In this document: positions 20,163 to 29,293 of the stretch, in pieces
How the letters are laid out: each line of letters opens with the position of its first letter
Position numbering within the stretch: the stretch's first letter is position 1
Source of the DNA: Aquibium carbonis
GTDB taxonomy: Bacteria > Pseudomonadota > Alphaproteobacteria > Rhizobiales > Rhizobiaceae
Direction: 5' to 3'
Assembly: GCF_003970795.1 (NCBI RefSeq)
Contig: NZ_RWKW01000020.1
Coordinates: 1-64,000, forward strand
Length of the DNA: 64,000 bases
The notes under the pieces: model-generated
Databases searched by the model: none
What the model was told of the DNA's origin: nothing
Seen by the model: only the letters and a program-made list of their open reading frames with translations
Program-made: the position numbers and the translations under genes

Positions 20163-21446
20163 TCAGGCCTTCGCCAGCGCCTGCTCGAGGTCGGCGATGA
20201 TGTCCTCGGCGCTCTCGATGCCGACCGACAGGCGGATGGTGTCCGGCCCGGCGCCCGCCGCCACCTTCTGCTCGTCGGTCAGCTGGCGGTGGGTGGTGGA
20301 GGCCGGATGGATGATGAGCGAGCGCACGTCGCCGATGTTGGCCAGGTGCGAGAAGAGCTCGACGCCTTCGACGACCTTCACACCGGCTTCGTAGCCGCCG
20401 GCGAGGCCGAAGGTGAACACGGCGCCCGCGCCGTTCGGCGAATACTTCTTCATCATCGCATGGTTGGGATCGTCGGCCAGGCCGGGATAGGAAACCCAGG
20501 CGACCTTCGGGTGCTGCTTCAGCCAGGTCGCCACCTTCAGCGCATTCTCGCAATGGCGCTGCATCCTGAGCGACAGGGTCTCGATGCCCTGCAGGATCAT
20601 GAAGGCGTTGAAGGGCGAGATGGACGGGCCGAAATCGCGCAGGCCGAGCACGCGGCAAGCGATGGCGAAGGCGAAATTGCCGAAGGTCTCGTGCAGGACG
20701 AGGCCGGCATATTCGGGGCGCGGCTGCGACAGCATCGGATAGTTGCCGCTCTTCGACCAGTCGAAGGTGCCGCCGTCGACGATGGCACCGCCCATGGAAT
20801 TGCCGTGGCCGCCGAGGAACTTGGTCAGCGAGTGGATCACCACGTCGGCGCCATGCTCGATCGGACGCAGCAGGTAGGGCGAGGCCATGGTGTTGTCGAC
20901 GATCAGCGGCAGGCCGTGCTTGCGGGCCACGTCGCCGATCTTCTCGATGTCGACGAAGGTGCCGCCGGGATTGGCCAGGCTCTCGACGAAGATCGCGCGG
21001 GTCTGATCGTCGATCTGCGCCTCGAACGAGGCCGGATCGCCCGCATCCGCCCAGCGAACGCGCCAGTCGAAGTTCTTGAAGGCATGGCCGAACTGGTTGA
21101 TCGAACCGCCGTAGAGCTTGTTGGCGGCGACGAAATTGGCGCCCGGCTGCATGATCGTGTGGAAGACGAGGAGCTGGGCGGCATGGCCCGAAGCCGTGGC
21201 GAGCGCGGCAGTGCCGCCTTCCAGCGCGGCGACGCGCTCCTCGAGCACCGCCTGCGTCGGGTTCATGATGCGGGTGTAGATGTTGCCGAAGGCCTTCAGC
21301 CCGAACAGCGAGGCGGCATGGTCGGCATCGTCGAAGACGAAGGACGTCGTCTGGTAGATCGGCGTGGCGCGGGCGCCGGTCGCCGGGTCGGGCTGGGCGC
21401 CCGCGTGGATGGCGAGCGTGTCGAAACCGGGCGTGCGCTGTGTCAT
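20163..21446 (-). CDS. metY: O-acetylhomoserine aminocarboxypropyltransferase/cysteine synthase
   Basis: 427 aa PLP enzyme of the Cys/Met metabolism family. The PLP lysine is in [17 protein letters not shown]; substrate elements include the opening [14 protein letters not shown] and the TTSFVF block. GGGAGG precedes ATG 21446. It makes homocysteine (or methionine with methanethiol) from O-acetylhomoserine and sulfide in the cytosol. Length and the GGHG-N loop separate it from the shorter cystathionine gamma-synthases; a metZ-like O-succinylhomoserine activity is a less likely alternative. Confidence 0.92.
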   Translation of the reverse strand: MTQRTPGFDTLAIHAGAQPDPATGARATPIYQTTSFVFDDADHAASLFGLKAFGNIYTRIMNPTQAVLEERVAALEGGTAALATASGHAAQLLVFHTIMQPGANFVAANKLYGGSINQFGHAFKNFDWRVRWADAGDPASFEAQIDDQTRAIFVESLANPGGTFVDIEKIGDVARKHGLPLIVDNTMASPYLLRPIEHGADVVIHSLTKFLGGHGNSMGGAIVDGGTFDWSKSGNYPMLSQPRPEYAGLVLHETFGNFAFAIACRVLGLRDFGPSISPFNAFMILQGIETLSLRMQRHCENALKVATWLKQHPKVAWVSYPGLADDPNHAMMKKYSPNGAGAVFTFGLAGGYEAGVKVVEGVELFSHLANIGDVRSLIIHPASTTHRQLTDEQKVAAGAGPDTIRLSVGIESAEDIIADLEQALAKA

Positions 21447-21603
21447 GTCATGTCCTCCCAGGCTGCGCATGGCAGCGGATTGCGGTTGCGGGGGTTTTCG
21501 CAAAGCGTGTTCGCGAAATCAAAGGGGAATCGTGCAAAGACCCGGCGATCGCCGAAAAACCATTGCGAAAAGCGCAGGCAGCCGGATCAATTCGTCCGCA
21601 GCG

Positions 21604-22125
21604 TCAGCGCTTGCGGATGCCGAAGCTCTGGAAGCCGGCGCGCATGACCGGCTTCTTCGACGAGATCATGCGGCTGTTGACCCCGTTCCAGCCGATCTCG
21701 CCGGACATGCGGCCATACTCTATCTTGGGGCAGCGGTTCATGACGACCTTGACGCCGGCGGCTTCCGCCTTCGCCGCCGCGTCGTCGTTGCGCACGCCGA
21801 GCTGCAGCCAGATCACCTTGGGCAGCGGGTCGAGCGCCAGCGCCTCGTCGACGACGCCGGCGGCCGCTTCGGAGGCGCGGAACACGTCGACCATGTCGAT
21901 CGGCTCGGGCACGTCGGCCAGCCGCGCGAAGACCGGCCGGCCGAGGATGTCCTTGCCGGCCTGGCCCGGATTGATCGGGTAGACGGTGTAGCCCTTGTCG
22001 ATCAGGTACTTCGTCACGAAGAACGACGGCCGGACGTCGTTGGCCGAGGCGCCGACCACCGCGATGGTGCGCGTCTCATGCAGGATCCCGGAGATGTAGG
22101 CGTCGTCATAGGCATCGTGGTTCAT
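21604..22125 (-). CDS. CoA-binding domain protein (YccU-like)
   Basis: 173 aa. The Rossmann core IAVVGASANDVRPSFFVTKYL, GYTVYPINPGQAGKDI and the closing PKVIWLQLGVRNDDAAAKA with Cys in MNRCPKIEYGR are the CoA_binding_2 signature. Such proteins bind CoA but have no settled cellular function. Same strand as metY with 157 bp between. In rhizobia this pairing with the O-acetylhomoserine sulfhydrylase is familiar, hinting at a shared sulfur/CoA link. Confidence 0.85.
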   Translation of the reverse strand: MNHDAYDDAYISGILHETRTIAVVGASANDVRPSFFVTKYLIDKGYTVYPINPGQAGKDILGRPVFARLADVPEPIDMVDVFRASEAAAGVVDEALALDPLPKVIWLQLGVRNDDAAAKAEAAGVKVVMNRCPKIEYGRMSGEIGWNGVNSRMISSKKPVMRAGFQSFGIRKR

Positions 22126-22152
22126 GCGCTTCCTTTGCCGGAAGGCAAGGCG

Positions 22153-22989
22153 TCAATCAAGCCGCATCGCGATCACCGAGACCTTCCAGGCGCCCTCGCG
22201 CTCCTCGAAGCAGAGATGCGAGTTGAGATAGGGCGCGAAGTGGCTGGCGTCCGATCCGTGGAACGTGCTGAAGAACACCACGCCTCCGTCGGGATGGATG
22301 ATCCCCAGCGACCCGCCGGAGCGCTTCTGTTCAGGCGCGACCGGAACCATCTGGTAGGGCTTCGGCCAGCCGGCGACCGGAAGACCCTCCATGCCGTCGG
22401 GTGTTACGACGCTCGCAATGACCCAATGTTCCCGGTCGATGAAACGCAGCTTGCCGTCCAGCGCGATCCAATCGGGCCAGGAAATCCGCCCGTAGCTCGC
22501 GGTGCAGATGCGGCCGTCGAGCCAGGGCGTCCGGCCGACCGTCGGCTCCATGACGAGTTGCTCAAGCACGTACAGACCATACCGGCTTTGAACGCTCGAA
22601 TCGGCGCTGTCGCTCCCGCGCGTCAGGCGTCCCGCCATCTCCAGCGCGCGGCGGGCGGGATGGTGGCCCAGCGACACGAACGCCTCGCGAAATCCCCTCC
22701 CCTTCTGCCCGATGAAGAATTCGACCTCGGCGGCAAGGAAGGGGAGAACGGCCTCCGGATCGAGCGGCCTGCCCCATCGGTAGCCGGCGGCCTCCGCCAA
22801 GGCGCGGCGGAAGGCGCTCAGTTCAGGGTCGTCGGAAAAGCTGTCGTCCGTTTCGAGGATGATCTCGGGATAGAGCGGCGGCTCCAGGCTTTCGTGATGC
22901 ACCGTCTGCGCGGCCGCGCTTTCCGCACCCGCCATGAAGCCTGCCAGTGCCAATGTCGCCAGACGCGCCATGCCTCGCCCACCCATCAT
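22153..22989 (-). CDS. Secreted protein of unknown function
   Basis: 278 aa. A signal peptide is clear (RLATLALAGFMAGAESAAAQ), with the mature protein beginning TVHHESLEPP. The start could be ATG 22989, 22986 or 22971; none has a good ribosome-binding sequence. The rest is soluble with two Cys (CTASYG and HLCFEERE) that may form a periplasmic disulfide. I do not recognise a family. Ends 27 nt before the CoA-binding gene and may share its transcript. Confidence 0.65.
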   Translation of the reverse strand: MMGGRGMARLATLALAGFMAGAESAAAQTVHHESLEPPLYPEIILETDDSFSDDPELSAFRRALAEAAGYRWGRPLDPEAVLPFLAAEVEFFIGQKGRGFREAFVSLGHHPARRALEMAGRLTRGSDSADSSVQSRYGLYVLEQLVMEPTVGRTPWLDGRICTASYGRISWPDWIALDGKLRFIDREHWVIASVVTPDGMEGLPVAGWPKPYQMVPVAPEQKRSGGSLGIIHPDGGVVFFSTFHGSDASHFAPYLNSHLCFEEREGAWKVSVIAMRLD

Positions 22990-23071
22990 GCCCGCGGGCG
23001 ATCATATCGACGAGCATGGCCGCGGCTGGGCAACAAGCGGGCGCCGCCGGGGCGTTTCGGAGGCCGGACCG

Positions 23072-23497
23072 TCAGTCGGGCAGCGTAATCGACCCATCCG
23101 CGGCGATCGGGAAGGTCGAGTTGTGCGCGACCTCCCACAGATGTCCCTCGGCGTCGGCGAAATAGCCCGTCCGGCCGCCCCAGAAGGCGCGGCCCGCCGG
23201 CCTGACGATCGTGCCGCCCGCCTCGACGGCTCTTGAAAGAACCGCGTCGACCTCCGCTTCCGAGCGGGTGTTGTAGGCGAGCGCGATGCCCGAAAAGCCC
23301 GAGCCGTCGGGATCGATCCCCGCGTCCTTCGCCAGTTCGCCGCGCGGGAACAGCGACAGGATGATGCCGCCCATCTGGTAGAACGCGACGCCCTCGGTGA
23401 TGCCGGCGTGACGCGTCAGTCCCATCGCCTCGTAGAAGCGTACCGCCCGGTCGAGATCATGGACGCCGAGCGTGACGATGGAGACCCGCGGCTCCAT
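23072..23497 (-). CDS. VOC family (glyoxalase/dioxygenase-fold) protein
   Basis: 141 aa. Typical VOC layout: VSIVTLGVHDLDRAVRFYEAMG at the N-terminus, the second half with GYFADAEGHLWEVAHN carrying a metal-type Glu. The start ATG shares its A with the stop of the upstream crotonase gene (TGATG), so the two are translationally coupled. Function within VOC is not assignable; it may act on a product of the crotonase step. Confidence 0.85.
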   Translation of the reverse strand: MEPRVSIVTLGVHDLDRAVRFYEAMGLTRHAGITEGVAFYQMGGIILSLFPRGELAKDAGIDPDGSGFSGIALAYNTRSEAEVDAVLSRAVEAGGTIVRPAGRAFWGGRTGYFADAEGHLWEVAHNSTFPIAADGSITLPD

Positions 23498-24318
23498 CAC
23501 TCTCCCGTCCACTCCGGCCTGCGCTTTTCCACGAAGGCCTTGATGCCCTCCTCGGCGTCGCGCGCCATCATGTTCTCCACCATCACCTTGACGGCATAGT
23601 CGTAGGCGTCCGACAGGCCCATCTCGGCCTGCGCGTAGAAGGCTTCCTTGCCGATCTTCAGCGTCAGAGGCGATTTGGAAACAATGGTTTCGGCGTATTT
23701 CCGCACGATCTGATTCAGATATTCCGGCGGCACCACGCGGTTGACCAGGCCGAATTCGCGGGCCGTCGTCGCGTCGATCATCTCGCCGGTGAGGAGCATT
23801 TCCATCGCATGCTTGCGCGAGACGTTGCGCGACAGCGCCACCATCGGGGTCGAGCAGAACAGGCCGATGTTGACGCCGGGCGTGGCGAACATCGCCTCGG
23901 TGGTGGCCACCGCGAGGTCGCAGCTCGCCACCAGCTGGCAGCCGGCGGCGGTCGCCGTGCCGGCGACTTCGGCGATCACGGGCTTCGGCAACCGCACGAT
24001 CGACTGCATGACCCCCGCGCAGAGCCGCATGGTCTTCTCGTAGAAGGCGCGGCCGCGATCGGCGTCGGCACGATGCGCGGTCAGTTCCTTCAGGTCGTGC
24101 CCGGCGCAGAACACCTTGCCCGCCGCCGCAAGCACCACGACGCGCACGGCGTCGTCGTCGCGCGCCTGGTCGAGCGCGCCCTGCAGCGCCTCCATCGTCG
24201 CGATCGACAGGGCATTGGCGGGCGGATTGGCGAGCGTCAGCGTCAGGATGCCGCCCGACAGGCTCGCATGGACCGGCCCCTCCTCCATGGATCGTTTCAT
24301 CGCCACAATCTCGGCCAT
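23497..24318 (-). CDS. Enoyl-CoA hydratase/isomerase family protein
   Basis: 273 aa crotonase. AAGGAAG precedes ATG 24318. Oxyanion-hole segments are VFCAGHDLKEL and GTATAAGCQLVASCDLAVA; the second normally reads AxGGGxxL. The expected catalytic Glu of hydratases at the position after the second oxyanion loop is FATPGVNIGLFCS, lacking the usual second Glu, so isomerase/other crotonase chemistry is possible. Divergent from another crotonase gene at 24442. Confidence 0.85.
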   Translation of the reverse strand: MAEIVAMKRSMEEGPVHASLSGGILTLTLANPPANALSIATMEALQGALDQARDDDAVRVVVLAAAGKVFCAGHDLKELTAHRADADRGRAFYEKTMRLCAGVMQSIVRLPKPVIAEVAGTATAAGCQLVASCDLAVATTEAMFATPGVNIGLFCSTPMVALSRNVSRKHAMEMLLTGEMIDATTAREFGLVNRVVPPEYLNQIVRKYAETIVSKSPLTLKIGKEAFYAQAEMGLSDAYDYAVKVMVENMMARDAEEGIKAFVEKRRPEWTGE

Positions 24319-24441
24319 CTGCACTTCCTTCGGCGCGTCTTTCCCTTGGACCAAGAGAACTATCATGGAGCGGGTTGAAGAAAAGCCCGGAAATGAGACA
24401 GATTGATTGACGTTTACGGAAACGGAATGCGGGAGGATATC

Positions 24442-25308
24442 ATGCCGCGGGTCCTGTACGAGAAAGACGGGCGGATCGCCCGGGTCACCCTCAACCGCCC
24501 CGACGTGCTCAATGCGATCGACGACGACCTGCCGGTCGAACTCGCCGACTGCGTGGCGCAGGCGAACGCGGATGCCGGCGTGCATGTGATCATCCTGTCG
24601 GGTGCCGGCCGCGCCTTCTGCGCCGGCTATGACCTCGCCTACTACGCCGAACAGGACAGCGGCGCCGGCAACGCGATGACGCAGGACATGCCCTGGGACC
24701 CGATGCAGGACTATGCCTTCATGATGCGCAACACCGAGCTGTTCATGTCGCTGTGGCGCAGCCACCGGCCGGTGATCGCCAAGGTGCACGGCTTCGCAGT
24801 CGCGGGCGGCTCCGACATCGCGCTGTGCGCCGACATGATCGTGATGGCCGACGATGCCGAGATCGGCTACATGCCGATCCGTGTCTGGGGCTGCCCGACG
24901 ACCGCCATGTGGGTCTACAGGCTGGGACCCGAGCGCGCCAAGCGCATGCTGTTCACCGGCGACAAGGTGAAGGGCAAGGAAGCCGAGGCGATGGGCCTGG
25001 TGCTGAAATCGGTACCGCCTGCCGATCTCGACGCCGAGGTGGAGCGGCTGGCCGAGCGCATGGCCGGCGTGCCCGTCAACCAGCTGATGATGCAGAAGCT
25101 CGTCGTCAACCAGGCGATCGAGGCGATGGGCTTGAAACAGACGCAGATGTTCGCGACCCTGTTCGACGGCATCACCCGGCACTCGCCGGAGGGGCTGAAC
25201 TTCAAGCATCGCGCGGAAGCGATGGGCTGGAAGCACGCGGTGCGCGAACGCGATCTCGGAACGTTCGACTGGACGCAGAACCGACCCATCAACGCGCCGA
25301 AGGGATGA
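24442..25308 (+). CDS. Enoyl-CoA hydratase/crotonase family protein
   Basis: 288 aa. GGGAGGAT lies 5 nt before ATG 24442, which decides this start over the upstream in-frame ATGs. Motifs: RAFCAGYDLAYY and KVHGFAVAGGSDIALCADMIV. As with its divergent neighbour the position of the canonical Glu reads differently (IGYMPIRVWGCP), the pattern of a subset of crotonases annotated only generically. The stop overlaps the thioesterase start (ATGA), implying that the acyl-CoA product is handed on. Confidence 0.85.
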   Translation: MPRVLYEKDGRIARVTLNRPDVLNAIDDDLPVELADCVAQANADAGVHVIILSGAGRAFCAGYDLAYYAEQDSGAGNAMTQDMPWDPMQDYAFMMRNTELFMSLWRSHRPVIAKVHGFAVAGGSDIALCADMIVMADDAEIGYMPIRVWGCPTTAMWVYRLGPERAKRMLFTGDKVKGKEAEAMGLVLKSVPPADLDAEVERLAERMAGVPVNQLMMQKLVVNQAIEAMGLKQTQMFATLFDGITRHSPEGLNFKHRAEAMGWKHAVRERDLGTFDWTQNRPINAPKG

Positions 25309-25772
25309 GCACGGCGATGGACACGACGATGAGGAACAACACGCCCTCGCCGGTGCTGACGACCGAGGAGGTCAACCGGCTGATGGTGTCGGTCTATCCC
25401 CAGCTCAACGGCGAGTATGCCGACTATGTGGCGACCGAGGTGTTTCCTGGGGGCTGCACGGTCAGGCTCAATGCCAACGAACGGCACCTGCGGCCCGGCG
25501 GCACGGTGTCGGGGCCGTGCCTTTTCACGCTGGCCGACATCGGCGGCTTCGTCTGCGTGCTGTCCCATGCCGGCCCCGACGCGCTGTCGGTGACGACGAA
25601 CCTCAACATCAACTTCGTGCGCAAGGCCGAGCCCGGCCCGATCGACGGCCACTGCCGCATCATCAAGCTGGGTCGCAGCCTGATGGTCTTTGACATCGAC
25701 ATCGTCGCCGGGCCGGACCGGCTGACCGTCGCGCACGCCACGGGCACCTATTCGATTCCGCCGAAGCGCTGA
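25305..25772 (+). CDS. PaaI-family hotdog thioesterase
   Basis: 155 aa. The start ATG overlaps the crotonase stop. The hotdog core is GGTVSGPCLFTLADIGGFVCVLS on residues ~63-85 (usual HGG-x2-LAD replaced by PGGTVSG-x3-LAD), followed by VTTNLNINFVRKAEPGPI and the RSLMVFDIDI strand. It would hydrolyse an acyl-CoA in the cytosol, most simply the product of the coupled crotonase. Confidence 0.85.
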   Translation: MSTAMDTTMRNNTPSPVLTTEEVNRLMVSVYPQLNGEYADYVATEVFPGGCTVRLNANERHLRPGGTVSGPCLFTLADIGGFVCVLSHAGPDALSVTTNLNINFVRKAEPGPIDGHCRIIKLGRSLMVFDIDIVAGPDRLTVAHATGTYSIPPKR

Positions 25773-25800
25773 CGCGCCCGCCGATCGTCCCGCAACGGAA

Positions 25801-25832
25801 AAAGGCCGCACCGCTTTCGCGGCACGGCCTTT
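25801..25832. terminator. Bidirectional terminator-like hairpin
   Basis: AAAGGCCG (25801-25808) and CGGCCTTT (25825-25832), with an inner CCGC/GCGG stem. It lies between the convergent thioesterase and TAXI genes and can serve both directions; T-runs are short. Confidence 0.65.
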
Positions 25833-25851
25833 CGACGGGGTGCGGCGCGCC

Positions 25852-26811
25852 TTACTCGGCGATGCCGATTTCCTGGTAATAGGCAGCGGCGCCGGGGTGG
25901 TAGGGGATCTCGGCCGCCTTGCCCATCTGGTCGCGATCGAAGTCGGCCCAGACCGGGCTCGACGCCTTCAGGCCCTCTGCGCCCTCGTACATCGCGCGGA
26001 CCACCTTGCCGATCACGTCGTCGGGCACGCTGGCGCCGGCAAACAGCATGTAGTCATAGGCGATGACCGTGGTGGCGGCACCGAGGCCCGGCAAGGTGTC
26101 GCTGGCGGCGACATCGTGCAGATAGGCGCCGGGCAGCAGGGTGCGGATCTGTTCCTCGGCCTCCTGGGGGACCGGGATGAACTGGATCTTGCCCACCGAG
26201 GCCTCCAGGTCGAAGGTCGGCTGCGCGCCGACCGAGGCGATCGACACCGCGATCTGCCCGGCCTTGAACGCCTCGTACTGCTGCGGGAAGTTCGAGATCG
26301 GCACGCTGTTGACGTCGTCATAGGTCAGCCCGCCGGCGGCCAGGGTGGCCCGGATGATGAAGTCGCCGAGCGAATTCTCCGGATAGCGCGGCACGTTCCG
26401 GCCAGCGATGTCGGCGTAGGTCTCGATGCCGCTCGATTCGGCCGTCACCAGCGCGGCCAGGAACGGCATCAACGTGGCCACGACGCGCAGATTGGCGGCG
26501 GCCTCGGTCGACATTCCGGTGCCCTGGATCGCGTAGTAGGTCTGCGGATAGTTGGCGACGCCGAGTTCGAGGCGGCCTGCGTCCACCAGCGGGATGTATT
26601 GCGAGGTGTTGGCGCTGACCTGCGGGAGCGCACGCAGATCGCTGTTTTGCGAAACCGCCTGGGCGATGGCGATGCCGATCTGGCCCGTCGCACCCCCCTG
26701 AGTGGTTCCGATGCCGATCGTCTGGGCGGCGGCCGGCAGCGCAGCGAGGCCGAGGGCCGCCGCGACGGCCGCGCCGGCAAAGGCCCGGATGGTGTTTCGG
26801 ATGATCTTCAT
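25852..26811 (-). CDS. TAXI-family TRAP solute-binding protein
   Basis: 319 aa. Signal peptide 1 to about 29, ending AALPAAAQ; the mature protein opens with IGIGTTQGGATGQIGIAIAQAV, the TAXI (TRAP-associated extracytoplasmic immunogenic) pattern. Ligands are usually dicarboxylates or glutamate-like acids. No fused 4TM-12TM permease is encoded next to it, so it is an orphan in this window. The operator-like repeats upstream and the divergent ThDP enzyme gene suggest a shared regulator and substrate. ATG 26811 was chosen because the signal peptide starts there. Confidence 0.85.
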   Translation of the reverse strand: MKIIRNTIRAFAGAAVAAALGLAALPAAAQTIGIGTTQGGATGQIGIAIAQAVSQNSDLRALPQVSANTSQYIPLVDAGRLELGVANYPQTYYAIQGTGMSTEAAANLRVVATLMPFLAALVTAESSGIETYADIAGRNVPRYPENSLGDFIIRATLAAGGLTYDDVNSVPISNFPQQYEAFKAGQIAVSIASVGAQPTFDLEASVGKIQFIPVPQEAEEQIRTLLPGAYLHDVAASDTLPGLGAATTVIAYDYMLFAGASVPDDVIGKVVRAMYEGAEGLKASSPVWADFDRDQMGKAAEIPYHPGAAAYYQEIGIAE

Positions 26812-26856
26812 GCGTTGGAGGCTCCCGTTTTTTTCGCGGGCAACGTTGTCGCTACC

Positions 26857-27040
26857 CATTTGGACAATACCACCCCACGAACGGAACTTTGTAAAGACAT
26901 TTGGAGAATTGCGGCCTCGGAAGTCGACATATCGGCCGGCACATGAGATGGTTTGCCCGCAACGTGCGGCCCAGACCTGCACAAGCGAAGACAGCAACAT
27001 ATGGACAATCGATCGCGTTCTTGACGATTTGTCCATAACT
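26857..27040. promoter_or_regulatory. Repeated TGGACAA-type operator in a divergent promoter region
   Basis: Four copies of a motif close to CATWTGGACAATNC: 26857-26870, 26898-26911 (TGGAGAA variant), 26998-27010, and an inverted copy at 27026-27040. The last two make an inverted repeat, TATGGACAATCG and its mirror CGATTTGTCCATA. The set fills the 246 bp between the divergent TAXI and ThDP-enzyme genes. I infer binding of one dimeric repressor/activator (GntR- or IclR-type sites are of this size); no regulator gene is next door. Confidence 0.6.
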
Positions 27041-27057
27041 AATGTGAGGATCCTGGA

Positions 27058-28764
27058 TTGGACACGAAGGCGGAACACACGGAGATGCTGGCGGCGGAAG
27101 CCTATCTCGAAGCCCTGACGGACGGCGGGGTGGACTCGCTCTACGCCGTGGCGGGGACCGATTTTCCATCCGTGGTGGAAGCCTATGCGCGGGCGCCGTC
27201 CAAGGGCACCAACCTTCCCAAGGCCTATACGGTTCCACATGAAAATCTTGCCGTTTCGATGGCGCATGGCGACGCGTTGCGCTCGGGCCGTCCGCAGGTG
27301 GCGATGGTGCATGTCAGCGTCGGCACGGCCAACATGGTCTGCGGGGCGCTGAACGCCATTCGCGACGGCGTGCCTGTCGTGCTGAGCGCCGGCCGCACGC
27401 CCCTCACGGAAGACGGGCCGGAGGGCACCCGGTCGCGCTTCATTCACTGGGCGCAGGAGATGTTCGACCAGGGCGGCATGCTGCGCGAAGCGGTGAAATG
27501 GGATTTCGAGCTGCGCAGCGCCGAACAGGTCGAGGACGTCGCGATCCGCGCGCTCGACATCGCCTGCGCGCCGCCGCAGGGACCGGTCTATCTGTCGCTG
27601 CCGCGGGAACTGCTGGCCGAGCGCGTGTCGCCCGTCCGGCCCGACCGTCGCCGCAGCCGCGTGGTCGAGCCGGCGGCCGACGCCGATGCGATCGACCGCC
27701 TCGCCTCTGCGATCCGCGCCGCCGACTATCCGGTCATCGTGACCAGCAATCTCGGCCGCGACCCGCGCGCGACCGCTCTGCTCACCGCTCTCGTGGACGC
27801 GTGGGCCATTCCGGTCATCCAGTACAATGCGCGCTCCGTCAGCCTCGCCTTCGACCACGAGATGGCGCTCGGCTTCGACACCAAGGACCTGCTCGGCCCC
27901 GCGGACCTGATCATCTCGATCGCCTGCGACGTGCCCTGGGTGCCGCGCGTCACGCGCCCGAAGCCGACCGCGCCGCTCTGGGAAATCGACAATGATCCGC
28001 TGTATTCGCGCTACCCGCTGCGCAGCTTCCCTGCGGTCGAATCGATCATCGCCGGGCCCGCGGCCGCGCTGTCGGCGCTGTCGAAGGCGCTCGGCTCGCC
28101 GGCCGCGTCGGATGGCGTGCGCCTGGACGCTCGCCGCAGGGCCGTCGCGCGCGACCGGGCAAAGAGACTGTCGGCCGACAGGCTCGACATGACGCGTCTC
28201 ACGGCCGAGAGCGCTAGCGCGGTGATTTCCGCCCGGCTGCCGACGGAATCGGTGCTGGTGAACGAGTATTCCTTCCGCACCGAGTTCGCCCGCTTCGACC
28301 GGCCGGGCCAGTTTTACGGCTTCACGCCGGCCGGCGGCCTCGGCTTCGGCTTCGGCGCGGCGCTGGGGGTCGCGGCCGCCGACGCCCGCGATACGACCAC
28401 GCGCGGACCGGTGGTGGTGACACTCGGCGACGGCGCCTACATGTTCAACAATCCGGTGGCCTGCCACTGGGTGTCGGCGGCGCACAAATTGCCGGTGCTC
28501 ACCATCATCTTCAACAACCGGCGCTGGGGGGCGGTGCGGAACTCCACCCTCGCCATGTATCCGCAAGGCGCGGCCGCGGCGGACGACGGCATGTTCCTGG
28601 CCGATCTGTCGCCCAGCCCAGACTATGCCGCGATTGCCCGCGCCCATGGCGGTCATGCCGAGACGGTCGACCGCATCGATGCGCTCGGCGGCGCGCTGGA
28701 CCGCGCGCTGGACGCGGTCGCGGGCGGAACGCAGGCGCTTCTCGACCTGCGCACGGAGCACTAA
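27058..28764 (+). CDS. Thiamine-diphosphate-dependent enzyme (acetolactate synthase-like)
   Basis: 568 aa, three-domain ThDP fold. The N-terminal Pyr domain has the activating Glu in PHENLAVSMAHGDA. The C-terminal PP domain has the cofactor motif G457-D-G ... N486-N487 with exactly 26 residues between. It begins at TTG 27058 with GAGG eight nt before; ATG 27085 has no spaced ribosome-binding sequence. Family members are acetolactate synthase, benzoylformate decarboxylase and sulfopyruvate decarboxylase; this one is not a housekeeping IlvB (no partner small subunit). Likely a 2-oxoacid decarboxylase/carboligase acting on the solute captured by the TAXI protein. Confidence 0.85.
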   Translation: MDTKAEHTEMLAAEAYLEALTDGGVDSLYAVAGTDFPSVVEAYARAPSKGTNLPKAYTVPHENLAVSMAHGDALRSGRPQVAMVHVSVGTANMVCGALNAIRDGVPVVLSAGRTPLTEDGPEGTRSRFIHWAQEMFDQGGMLREAVKWDFELRSAEQVEDVAIRALDIACAPPQGPVYLSLPRELLAERVSPVRPDRRRSRVVEPAADADAIDRLASAIRAADYPVIVTSNLGRDPRATALLTALVDAWAIPVIQYNARSVSLAFDHEMALGFDTKDLLGPADLIISIACDVPWVPRVTRPKPTAPLWEIDNDPLYSRYPLRSFPAVESIIAGPAAALSALSKALGSPAASDGVRLDARRRAVARDRAKRLSADRLDMTRLTAESASAVISARLPTESVLVNEYSFRTEFARFDRPGQFYGFTPAGGLGFGFGAALGVAAADARDTTTRGPVVVTLGDGAYMFNNPVACHWVSAAHKLPVLTIIFNNRRWGAVRNSTLAMYPQGAAAADDGMFLADLSPSPDYAAIARAHGGHAETVDRIDALGGALDRALDAVAGGTQALLDLRTEH

Positions 28765-28770
28765 CGCAAA

Positions 28771-28797
28771 ACGGGCCCCGCGCATGGCGGGGCCCGT
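28771..28797. terminator. Terminator-like hairpin between convergent genes
   Basis: ACGGGCCCCGC (28771-28781) pairs perfectly with GCGGGGCCCGT (28787-28797). On the minus strand it is followed by TTTTGCG, so it best fits the secreted-protein gene to its right and secondarily the ThDP gene. Confidence 0.65.
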
Positions 28798-28820
28798 CCG
28801 TTCCGATCCGTCAGACGGGA

Positions 28821-29162
28821 TCAGTGCGCGGCCTTGAAGGCGCCCGGCGCGCACTCGACGATCTTGGTGCCGCTCTCCTGATAGGCGGAGTCCCAGGAGA
28901 CCTTCACCTGCCTGGGGCAGTTGCGATAGCTCTTGTTGACCAGGTCGAAGGCGCCGTAGGGTCCGTTGGCGCTGATCTTGACCGACTTCACGCCCTTGGC
29001 GCTGGAGATGGTGCAGACCACGTTGTTGGGTACCGAGCAGTTGATGGACGCGCCGCCGTTCGAGGCGGGCATGGCCACGAAGTTGCCGGCAAAGCTGGTG
29101 GACCCGGCGACGACTGCGATGGCGACAGCGGCGGCGGCGGCGAGGGTGTTGCGGATGGTCAT
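28821..29162 (-). CDS. Small secreted protein of unknown function
   Basis: 113 aa with signal peptide (residues 1 to about 25, AVVAGSTSFA|GN). The mature part has four Cys (NCSVPNNVVCTIS, NCPRQ, VECAPG) consistent with two periplasmic disulfides. No recognised family. A perfect TATAAT (29252-29247, minus strand) lies about 85 nt upstream without a matching -35, and two palindromes lie further upstream. Confidence 0.6.
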   Translation of the reverse strand: MTIRNTLAAAAAVAIAVVAGSTSFAGNFVAMPASNGGASINCSVPNNVVCTISSAKGVKSVKISANGPYGAFDLVNKSYRNCPRQVKVSWDSAYQESGTKIVECAPGAFKAAH

Positions 29163-29293
29163 GATCGTTTCCTTTCGGTTTCAGGTCTGGTTGGTTGCTT
29201 GCCCCAATGCCAACCGTTCTACTGCCAGGTGACTGAACCGGAACTGATTATACCGTTCATTTGTCATTCATATTAGTATTTATTTTGGCCGCT

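Noticed and set aside
21480-21560. Possible SAM riboswitch upstream of metY
   Set aside because: I could not find the conserved SAM-I or SAM-II core; only a weak TTCGC/GCGAA repeat is present.
25852-28854. 1000-residue minus-strand frame covering both the TAXI protein and the antisense of the ThDP gene
   Set aside because: Only the last 319 codons are a real gene with its own signal peptide; the rest is antisense to a clear ThDP enzyme.
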